Source: Planctomycetota bacterium
GTDB lineage: Bacteria; Planctomycetota; UBA1135; GCA-002686595
Assembly: GCA_011524785.1 (NCBI GenBank)
Contig: WTJQ01000331.1
Span: 1-6,971 of the forward strand
Length of the DNA stretch: 6,971 nucleotides
Direction of reading: 5' to 3'
Part shown: positions 1 through 5,154 of the stretch, piece after piece
Numbering within the stretch: position 1 is the first letter of the stretch
How the letters are laid out: the number at the start of each line of letters is the position of its first letter
Position numbers and translations under genes: made by a program
Notes under the pieces: generated by a model
The model's input: the letters and a program-made list of their open reading frames with translations, nothing else
The model's database searches: none
Told to the model about the DNA's origin: nothing

Positions 1-1047
1 CTCCCGGACCCAGGAGAGGTGCTCCACTCGATCCCCGGGCCCCAAGGGCAGAGCCCCACCTCGTGGCGCCAGGGGCATCAGCGCCTCGCCCAGGAGCGGA
101 CCCCATGGAGCAAGGCGCACCTCCCCTTGGAGGCCAACCCGAACGACCCGCCACCCTTCGGGCGTCAGTTGGAGGAGTCGCTCGGCTCCACCACGCCGCG
201 CCAGAGCCCAGACGATGTGCGTTCCATCCTCGCCGTGAGGGGATGGAACGGGAGTGGACCCGCGCACGGCTCTCGAGCTCGCGCCGGTCCTCGGGTCATC
301 GAGACTCCTTGGGACGATCCCGGTCCTCGGCCACGCGTGGTTCGCGGCCGAGGCGTCCTCGTACGGCTCGGCCCTGGTCTCGAGCGCGAGCGCATGAAGT
401 CCCGCGACCGGGGGAACCTCCTCGACCGCTCGCCCGAGGCGATCGAGGACCAGGATGCGGTGAGGACCCGAGGCCTCGCCCGTCATCGCGGCCCCGACGA
501 GCGCCCCTCCGTTCGGCAGGGAGCAGCAGCAGGACGGCGCCGGCAGCCGCAGCACTCGCACCGGAGCGAGTCCACTGTCGAGGACGAGGACGACGCCTTG
601 GGATCGATCCAGGGCGAGGAGGGCCGGCTCCCCTGCCGGGGGCCTGGGTGAGCAGCCGGTCGGGTGCGGGTTGCCGACGCCGAGAGCTGCGATGGAGGCC
701 CCCACTCCGCCCGAGAGCAGGGCGCGTCGCGAGGGAGCGACCGCCGCGCCCCTCGGGCCTGAGCTGAAGTCCGCTGGCTGGTCGGTTCGAGCGCCGGCTC
801 GGGAATCGCCTTGGGCGTCGTCTTCGTCTTCGTCTTCGTCTTCGTCTTCGTCTTCGTCTTCGGCGTCGGCGTCGTCGTCGGCGTCGTCTTCGGCGTCGGC
901 GTCGGCTCCATGAGCGAACCGAGCGGCGGTCCCGAGGACGAACCTCACGGCGGACGCAGCCGCTTGCCCAGCCGCGCGCCCAGCAGCGGACCGGGCAGGG
1001 ACCGCAGGCTCTGGGCAGCCGGTCAGCTCGCTCAGGATCGTCTCCAC
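1..1047 (-). CDS. Unrecognised acidic-repeat, beta-propeller-like protein (3' end outside window)
   Basis: I do not recognise a named family. The frame is open on the minus strand from an in-frame stop at 1102-1104 to the left edge, giving at least 349 codons from a GTG at 1045-1047. It has no early ATG and no visible stop, so simple ORF finders can miss it. Visible parts, numbered from that GTG: a short N-terminal stretch (VETILSELTG...), a D/E/A tract at about 49-77, a twin-arginine-like SRRALL at 106-111 followed by a mildly hydrophobic Gly/Ala segment, a CCC triplet at 173-175, and from about 142 onward short strands typical of NHL/propeller repeats (LLALDRSQGVVLVLDSG, then RILVLDRLGR at about 197-206). 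Codons are strongly GC3-rich and the composition is protein-like, whereas the other two minus frames give poly-Arg or Thr/Lys strings. It starts 46 nt after ogt and may be co-transcribed. The start is uncertain; GTG at 946-948 is an alternative. The Tat-like motif is unusually far from the N terminus. Export and a propeller fold are inferences. Confidence 0.6.
   Translation of the reverse strand, partial: METILSELTGCPEPAVPARSAAGRAAGQAAASAVRFVLGTAARFAHGADADAEDDADDDADAEDEDEDEDEDEDEDDAQGDSRAGARTDQPADFSSGPRGAAVAPSRRALLSGGVGASIAALGVGNPHPTGCSPRPPAGEPALLALDRSQGVVLVLDSGLAPVRVLRLPAPSCCCSLPNGGALVGAAMTGEASGPHRILVLDRLGRAVEEVPPVAGLHALALETRAEPYEDASAANHAWPRTGIVPRSLDDPRTGASSRAVRGSTPVPSPHGEDGTHIVWALARRGGAERLLQLTPEGWRVVRVGLQGEVRLAPWGPLLGEALMPLAPRGGALPLGPGDRVEHLSWVRE
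817..903 (-). repeat. Hexanucleotide microsatellite coding for an Asp/Glu tract
   Basis: On the plus strand, positions 820-861 are seven perfect tandem copies of GTCTTC. They are flanked by degenerate GTC/GGC/TTC triplets up to 903. Read on the minus strand in the frame of the long left-edge ORF, the perfect part encodes alternating Glu-Asp and the flank encodes Asp, Ala and Glu. The other two minus frames would encode poly-Arg or Thr-Lys, and the plus strand Ser-Ser or Val-Phe, so the acidic frame is the most plausible coding choice. The unit is 6 bp, so copy-number change would keep the frame. Confidence 0.9.
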
Positions 1048-1093
1048 GTCCCAAGGACGCGATTCACGGGCCGTGGTTGCACCCGGGTCCCGA

Positions 1094-1618
1094 TCAGAGC
1101 ATCAGGGCGCCCTCGTGCCGCAGCATCACCGACTTGAGGTCCAGCGCGCCGTCGACGCCTCCGGCGAAGCCCCCCATCCCGTTCGCCGCCAGCACCCTGT
1201 GACACGGCACGAGCAGAGGCAGCGGGTTGCAGCGCATGGCCGTGCCCACGGCGCGGGTCGCCCGCGGTCGGCCGGCGAGCGCCGCGAGCTCGCCGTAGGT
1301 CACGGTGCTGCCCGCCCGGACCTCGCGCAGGGCTCGCCAGACGTCGAGCTGGAACGCCGTCCCGCGGAGGTCGACGCGGGGACTCCGCGGGGTGAAGTCA
1401 CCCGAATCCCAGGCCTCGACCTCCTCGACCGCGTCCTCCAACCCCTGGTCGGAGTCCACGATCGCTGGGGCCCCGAACCAGCGCATCAGGTGCTGGCTGC
1501 AGGTGGCACCCGAGCCGGCGAGCGGGAGCTGGACCCAGGCGAGCCCCTGCTCACTCCCCAGGAGCTGCACCTCGCCCAGGTGCGTCGGCACGCGGCGGCG
1601 AAGGAGAGCGGATGCCAC
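1094..1618 (-). CDS. ogt: Methylated-DNA--[protein]-cysteine S-methyltransferase (O6-alkylguanine-DNA alkyltransferase)
   Basis: This is a suicide DNA-repair protein that transfers the alkyl group from O6-methylguanine to its own active-site cysteine in the cytoplasm. The C-terminal DNA-binding domain is clear. It contains GTAFQLDVWRAL, then TYGELAALAGRPRATRAVG, an Asn-Pro-containing linker (NPLPLL), and the catalytic PCHRV motif with Cys139 counted from the chosen GTG. A Gly-rich GGFAGG segment and a final HEG follow. The shorter N-terminal domain (HLGEVQLLGSEQGLAWVQL) is typical of Ogt, and there is no Ada regulatory domain. The GTG at 1616-1618 gives 174 residues, the usual family size, and lies 10 nt after the preceding stop. 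A TTG at 1667-1669 would add 17 Ala/Pro/Arg-rich residues and overlap the upstream gene by 41 nt, so I consider it less likely. No strong Shine-Dalgarno is visible for either start. Its position at the end of an oxidase operon is unexpected for a repair enzyme and may be simple co-transcription. Confidence 0.93.
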   Translation of the reverse strand: MASALLRRRVPTHLGEVQLLGSEQGLAWVQLPLAGSGATCSQHLMRWFGAPAIVDSDQGLEDAVEEVEAWDSGDFTPRSPRVDLRGTAFQLDVWRALREVRAGSTVTYGELAALAGRPRATRAVGTAMRCNPLPLLVPCHRVLAANGMGGFAGGVDGALDLKSVMLRHEGALML

Positions 1619-1628
1619 GGCGGCGGGG

Positions 1629-1988
1629 TCAGGCCTCGTCGGTCGGGCGAGGGCCGTTGGTGCCCGCAACCTTCTCCGCAGTGTCCTCTGCCCCTGCGCC
1701 CTCGGCGTCGTCGACCCAACGCTCGACCCCGGAGGGGGGTGCGTAGCCGATCCCGGCTCGCGTGCGTGCGCGGTTCGTGCGGAAGCTGTTCCAGAGCAGC
1801 AGTCCGAACACCGACGGCACCACGAGCAGCACCACGGTCAGCATGAAGTAGATGCTGTAGGTGAATCCTTCTCCGAGGGACCCTCCCTCGGCGGCCAGAG
1901 CCTCCTTGCAGGAGTCTCAGGTGAAGCCGGACGGCGCCCAGGCCAGGAGCAGGGCGACGGGGAGCAGGGTGCGGAGGAGGGGCCTCAT
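1629..1988 (-). CDS. Candidate selenoprotein: small signal-peptide/one-helix membrane protein with UxxC motif (in-frame TGA at codon 24)
   Basis: The ATG at 1986-1988 overlaps the SCO-DUF420 stop as ATGA. From there the frame reads MRPLLRTLLPVALLLAWAPS-GFT, an apparent signal peptide, then TGA at 1917-1919, then DSCKEALAAEGG. A single transmembrane helix follows at about 44-66 (YSIYFML...GLLLW), then a positive NSFRTNRARTR stretch and an acidic polar tail, ending at TGA 1629-1631 for 119 codons. The TGA takes the place of the first Cys of a CxxC-K motif just after the export signal, so decoding as selenocysteine would give U24-D-S-C27. Small proteins with a Cys pair after a signal peptide and one helix occur near oxidase genes as I recall, but I cannot cite a family. 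A hairpin that fits a bacterial SECIS lies downstream at 1873-1891. A role in thiol or copper redox chemistry during oxidase maturation is inference. Alternatives are a nonsense mutation or sequencing error (TGC to TGA is one base), or a shorter 71-residue protein from the ATG at 1842-1844, which would begin inside the membrane helix. Confidence 0.62.
1873..1891 (-). promoter_or_regulatory. SECIS-like hairpin downstream of the in-frame TGA
   Basis: On the minus strand the RNA would fold as CCGAGGGA-GGG-UCCCUCGG, a perfect 8-bp stem (all Watson-Crick) with a GGG loop. Opening the closing A-U pair gives a five-base AGGGU loop. The loop begins 33 nt after the TGA. As I recall the bacterial SECIS rules, they ask for an apical loop about 16-37 nt from UGA, an upper stem of at least 4 bp and G at the first or second loop base; all are met. 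It lies inside coding sequence and has no following U tract, so it is not an intrinsic terminator. Function is inferred from geometry only, and GC-rich DNA can form such stems by chance. Confidence 0.55.
1917..1919 (-). other. In-frame TGA, proposed selenocysteine codon (U24)
   Basis: This is the only interruption in a frame that otherwise runs 119 codons from an ATGA-coupled start to the next TGA. It falls directly after the predicted signal peptide, with Cys three codons later, giving UxxC in place of CxxC. TGA is used as the true stop of the neighbouring genes, so general reassignment to Trp or Gly is unlikely. Decoding here would require local context, meaning SelB and a SECIS. Confidence 0.58.
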
Positions 1989-3079
1989 GGCGCAGGATTC
2001 AAATGGTACAGGACCACGTAGACCACCACCCCCGTGACGCTCACGTAGAGCCAGATGGGGAAGGTCCAGCGCGCCCAGCGGCGGTGGCGCTCCCAGTCCT
2101 CCCGCCGCGCCAGGAGCAGCGTGCGGAGGATCATGGGCAGGTTCACGGCCGCGAGGACGACGTGGGTCCCGAGGAGGACGAGGTAGCCGACCTTGGCGGC
2201 GCCCGTCCCGTGGAACTTGGTCGGGCCCCCCTGCAGGGGCAGGACGGCCGTGTGGTAGTAGACGTAGCAGGCGAGGAAGGCGGCGCTGGTCGCGAAGGCC
2301 GTCTTCATCAGGGCGGCGTGCCGGTCGCGATCACCCCGGCGGATGGCGCGGTAGCCGAGCACGAGCAGGATCGTGGCCAGCCCGTTCAGCCCTGCGTTGA
2401 TGGCCGGGAGGCTGGAGGCGGGAGGCCCGCCAGCCTGGGGAGCCGTGGACAGGGCGAGGGCCACGTTGGTCATCAGGTCCATGTTCGCCTCCAGCTCAGC
2501 GCGCCCGAGGCCGTCGGCCGCGCACTCGTACCAGCCCGCGATCCGGCCCTCCGGATCCACAACGGGCAGCCTCGTTGAATGGGTCACGGCGAGGCCGGGT
2601 TCCAGGGTCTCGTCCCGTGCAAGGGCCACCTTGAGCCCGTCGCGGACGAAGGCCTCCATGTCCGACAGCTCCCCGGTGAGGAACAGCCAGCGGTCGTCCT
2701 CGACCTGGAACCGCTCCGCCCACTCCTGGAGCACCTCGGGCGAGTCGAAGCGGGGATCGACCGAGAACGAGACCAGCCGGACGTCGGAGCCCGCCAGGCG
2801 CTCGTACACCCTGGCCCGCAGGTCGCCGGTGAGGGACGGGCAGGGTCCCAGGCAGCGGGCGTAGAACGGCACGGCGATCCACGGAGCGCCAGCCAGGTCC
2901 TCGAGCGTGACGGTCGCCCCGCTCCGCTCGGTGAACGAGAAGGCTGGGACCTCGGTGAAGCGCACGTCGGAGCCGGGCGGGGGCGAGGCCACGCCCTGGC
3001 TCTCGACGGGGCTGGCCCACGACGAGGGCGCCGCCCCCGTGAGGAGAGCGGCGCCCAGGATGCTCGCGAGGAGCTTCAC
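1985..3079 (-). CDS. SCO1/SenC copper-delivery domain fused to DUF420 (CtaM/YozB-like) oxidase-assembly membrane domain
   Basis: This is a predicted two-domain assembly factor for the CuA/CuB centres of cytochrome c oxidase. From the GTG at 3077-3079 it has 364 residues. An N-terminal signal (VKLLASILGAALLTGAAPSSWA) is followed by a thioredoxin-fold SCO domain at about 38-208. That domain has the copper/thiol motif CLGPC (Cys76, Cys80), SVDP with Asp108, WLFLTG, and the distal ligand His167 in THSTRLPVVDPEG. Residues about 224-364 form a DUF420 domain with four predicted helices. It begins LPAINAGLNGLATILLVLGY and carries conserved His254, His276, His306 and His332, ending in the typical FPIWLYVSVTGVVVYVVLY. 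DUF420 proteins (CtaM in Firmicutes) are known to be needed for heme-copper oxidase maturation. The GTG lies 7 nt after the subunit IV stop with GAGG at 5-nt spacing. A longer ATG start at 3164-3166 would add a Ser/Thr/Arg-rich leader overlapping subunit IV and is less likely. Anchoring the SCO domain through DUF420 on the outer face of the membrane is inference. Confidence 0.92.
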   Translation of the reverse strand: MKLLASILGAALLTGAAPSSWASPVESQGVASPPPGSDVRFTEVPAFSFTERSGATVTLEDLAGAPWIAVPFYARCLGPCPSLTGDLRARVYERLAGSDVRLVSFSVDPRFDSPEVLQEWAERFQVEDDRWLFLTGELSDMEAFVRDGLKVALARDETLEPGLAVTHSTRLPVVDPEGRIAGWYECAADGLGRAELEANMDLMTNVALALSTAPQAGGPPASSLPAINAGLNGLATILLVLGYRAIRRGDRDRHAALMKTAFATSAAFLACYVYYHTAVLPLQGGPTKFHGTGAAKVGYLVLLGTHVVLAAVNLPMILRTLLLARREDWERHRRWARWTFPIWLYVSVTGVVVYVVLYHLNPAP

Positions 3080-3086
3080 GATCGCC

Positions 3087-3605
3087 TCAGTGGTCCGCGC
3101 CGTGGTCCGCGACCGGCTCCGGCTCGACGAGCTCGGGATCGGCGGTGTAGAGGTAGGCGTACTCACTGGCCGGCATCGCGGGCGCAGGACGCGTACCGTC
3201 CTCTTGCTCGCCTGGGATGTAGATGTTGCGGCTAGAGTCGACCTGGTCGAGGTGGACCTTGACCACGCCGTCGTTGGGATCGAGCTGCCGCCCGATCCCG
3301 TAGTTGAGCTTGTCGTTCGCCGCGGTGTCGGGCCACAGCATGATCATGAAGTAGACGACGAGCGGCAGGGTGAACCACACGTTGCCCTTCACGATCGCGC
3401 CCTCGTACTTCATGTGCATGAAGTACTGGAAGATGTAGTAGCCCTTCACATAGGCGAAGGAGAGCAGGCCGCCCCAGAGGAGCAGCTTGTTCTCGTAGAA
3501 GGTGCGGTTCCCGATCTCGCCGTAGGCGACCTCCGCGGCCGTGAGGGCGAGGAGGAGGATCCAGAGCTTCTTGACGCTGAACTGGGGGGGGTGTTCGTCG
3601 GACAT
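3087..3605 (-). CDS. Cytochrome c oxidase subunit IV (bacterial COX4_pro type) with long C-terminal extension
   Basis: This is a small accessory subunit of the aa3-type oxidase in the cytoplasmic membrane. The ATG at 3603-3605 gives 172 residues. Three hydrophobic segments lie at about 13-30, 41-60 and 74-91. Between the second and third is the family-typical YYIFQYFMHMKYEG at about 56-69. Bacterial subunit IV proteins are usually close to 100 residues. Here about 80 extra residues (92-172) follow the last helix: hydrophilic, Asp/Pro/Glu-rich and ending EPEPVADHGADH. Their role is unknown. The start is fixed by the strong Shine-Dalgarno at 3612-3618 and by the 17-nt gap after ctaE. The stop at 3087-3089 is followed almost at once by the SCO-DUF420 start. 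A longer reading from 3926 would run through ctaE in another frame and is a shadow. Confidence 0.9.
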   Translation of the reverse strand: MSDEHPPQFSVKKLWILLLALTAAEVAYGEIGNRTFYENKLLLWGGLLSFAYVKGYYIFQYFMHMKYEGAIVKGNVWFTLPLVVYFMIMLWPDTAANDKLNYGIGRQLDPNDGVVKVHLDQVDSSRNIYIPGEQEDGTRPAPAMPASEYAYLYTADPELVEPEPVADHGADH

Positions 3606-3611
3606 GGCGGT

Positions 3612-3618
3612 CTCCTCC
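3612..3618 (-). promoter_or_regulatory. Strong ribosome binding site for subunit IV
   Basis: The minus strand reads GGAGGAG here, followed by 6 nt and the ATG at 3605. It decides the subunit IV start against the longer upstream frame, and it sits in the short gap after the ctaE stop. Confidence 0.8.
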
Positions 3619-3622
3619 GGGA

Positions 3623-4252
3623 TCACATGAGGTAGACGAGGGTGAACAGCAGGACCCACACCAGGTCCACGAAGTGCCAGTAGAGGCCCGCGAGCTCGAG
3701 GCCCACGAAGTCCTTCGACGAGTACTTCCCGCGCAGGGCCGCCACGTAGACGGCCGCGAGCCAGACGACCCCGATGACCACGTGGGCCCCGTGGAAGCCC
3801 GTCATCACGTAGAAGGTCGACCAGAACAGGTCCTGGTTCGGCGTCATGTCCAGGTGGAACAGGTGCAGGTACTCGTACACCTGGACCCCGACGAAGAAGG
3901 CCCCGAACAGGATCGAGAGCCCCCACCAGAGGTTGAACTTCCTCCGGTCGTCGTTCTGGATGGCGAACAGACCCGCCACGACGGTCGCCGACGAGCAGAT
4001 CAGCACGAACGTGTTGAACGCCGTGATGTCGACCGCGAGGCGCGCCGCCGGGTTGGGCCAGCTCGGGGACCCCGCGCGCAGCACGATGTAGGTCCCGATC
4101 AGGCCGGTGAAGAACATGATCTCGGTGCCGAGGAACACCCAGATCGCGAACTTGCCGCGGTCGACGGGAGGGCCCGAGTCGTAGTCGTAGACGGGGTGGT
4201 GGTGCTTGGGAGCGTCCACCGTCGCGTCGTAGGCGGGATAGGCGTCGGTCAT
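3623..4252 (-). CDS. ctaE: Cytochrome c oxidase subunit III
   Basis: This is a core membrane subunit of the heme-copper oxidase, thought to stabilise proton uptake and catalysis by subunit I. The protein has 209 residues and five predicted helices, the short form that lacks the first two helices of the mitochondrial protein. Family hallmarks are FAIWVFLGTEIMFFTGLIG with the conserved Glu44, FYVMTGFHGAHVVIG with His154 and His157, and GLYWHFVDLVWVLLFTLVYL at the C terminus with His193. The N terminus (about 1-34) is hydrophilic and His/Asp/Tyr-rich. The ATG at 4250-4252 overlaps the ctaB stop as ATGA. No Shine-Dalgarno is visible before it, so translation is probably coupled to ctaB. Confidence 0.97.
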   Translation of the reverse strand: MTDAYPAYDATVDAPKHHHPVYDYDSGPPVDRGKFAIWVFLGTEIMFFTGLIGTYIVLRAGSPSWPNPAARLAVDITAFNTFVLICSSATVVAGLFAIQNDDRRKFNLWWGLSILFGAFFVGVQVYEYLHLFHLDMTPNQDLFWSTFYVMTGFHGAHVVIGVVWLAAVYVAALRGKYSSKDFVGLELAGLYWHFVDLVWVLLFTLVYLM

Positions 4253-5154
4253 CGGAGGGATGCGGACACGAGGGAATCAGTCAGGATGAGGCCTGCCCAG
4301 AGGGGCAGGTAGAAGAGGGACGTGACGACCACGGCCCGCGCACGGGCTCGGTCCTCACGGCGGGCGAAGGCCACCGAGGCGACGAGGTAGGCCACGGAGA
4401 GGAGCCCGGCGCCGATGCCGTAGAACGGCCCGGCGAGACCTGCGGTCAGGGGCAGGAGGGCCACGGGGATCAGGGCCAGGGCGTAGAGCACGCTGTGCCG
4501 CCCGGCCAGGCCCTCAGCGTCCTCGACGCAGGGCAGCATGCGATGGCCGGCGCGCCGGTAGTCCTCGCGGTAGAGCCAGGCGATCGCGAAGAAGTGCGGG
4601 AACTGCCACGCGAAGATCACGGCGAACATGCACCAGGCCCACGGGCCGACGTCGCCGGCCAGGGCGGCATAGCCGAGCAGCGGCGGCGCGGCACCGGGCA
4701 CGGCGCCCACGACGGTGTTCGAGGTGCTGACCCGCTTGAGGGGCGTGTAGAGCGCCACGTACACCAGCAGGGTCGCGAGCGAGAGGAACGCGCTCAGCAG
4801 GTTGAAGCGCAGGGCCAGCCCCGCGGCGCCGGCCGCACCGAGCAGCGTGGCGAACACGAGGGCCCCCACGACGCCGATCCGCCCCGTGACGAGGGGGCGC
4901 GCGGCGGTTCGCGGCATGAGCGCGTCCGTCTCGCGCTCGAGGACCTGGTTCAGGACGCTCGCGCAGCCCGTGACCAGGGTGATCAGCAGGGCGGCCTCGA
5001 GGGCCCTCGGGAAGGTCGAACCCGGGGCGGTGGCCGCTCCCAGGAGCGCCATCAGGGTGACCATGCTGGCCACGCGCGGGCGCAGCAGCTCCAGCCAGGG
5101 CGCGAGGACCGAGGGCTGAGCCTCGGCCTGGACGGCTGCGGCGCGGCGGCTCAC
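4249..5154 (-). CDS. ctaB: Protoheme IX farnesyltransferase (heme O synthase)
   Basis: This UbiA-family membrane prenyltransferase adds a farnesyl group to heme b, giving heme O, the precursor of heme A for the neighbouring oxidase. From the GTG at 5152-5154 it has 301 residues, normal for CtaB. The first Asp-rich active-site motif is NQVLERETDALMPRTAARPL at 69-88 (Asn69, Glu73, Asp77). The second, in WQFPHFFAIAWLYREDYRRAG at about 183-203, contains Tyr195, Asp198 and Arg200. The rest is hydrophobic, with roughly nine helices. The GTG shares bases with the ctaA stop (GTGA) and has an excellent GGGAGG site 6 nt upstream. A longer frame to 5259 adds a Gly/Arg/Pro-rich leader inside ctaA and is not supported. 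Confidence 0.96.
   Translation of the reverse strand: MSRRAAAVQAEAQPSVLAPWLELLRPRVASMVTLMALLGAATAPGSTFPRALEAALLITLVTGCASVLNQVLERETDALMPRTAARPLVTGRIGVVGALVFATLLGAAGAAGLALRFNLLSAFLSLATLLVYVALYTPLKRVSTSNTVVGAVPGAAPPLLGYAALAGDVGPWAWCMFAVIFAWQFPHFFAIAWLYREDYRRAGHRMLPCVEDAEGLAGRHSVLYALALIPVALLPLTAGLAGPFYGIGAGLLSVAYLVASVAFARREDRARARAVVVTSLFYLPLWAGLILTDSLVSASLR

Noticed and set aside
19..767. Overlapping plus-strand ORFs opposite the left-edge gene
   Set aside because: Their Arg/Pro/Ser-rich low-information composition contrasts with the protein-like minus frame over the same bases.
820..861. Short tandem repeats as a CRISPR array
   Set aside because: The units are 6 bp with no spacers; it is a coding microsatellite.
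296..1054. Minus-strand ORF with a long poly-Arg run, and the Thr/Lys-repeat ORF at 483-911
   Set aside because: Both are alternative frames of the hexamer repeat region. The Asp/Glu frame is longer, uses GC3-rich codons and has recognisable secondary-structure patterns.
1629..1844. Independent 71-residue gene starting at the ATG at 1842-1844
   Set aside because: It would begin inside a transmembrane helix and leave the ATGA-coupled signal-peptide segment and the Cys-containing linker in the same frame unexplained.
1873..1891. Inverted repeat as an intrinsic terminator
   Set aside because: There is no T-rich run after the stem and it lies inside the reading frame; SECIS geometry explains it better.
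1917..1919. TGA read as Trp or Gly by an alternative genetic code
   Set aside because: TGA terminates all neighbouring conserved genes at the expected lengths, and Trp is encoded normally by TGG in them.
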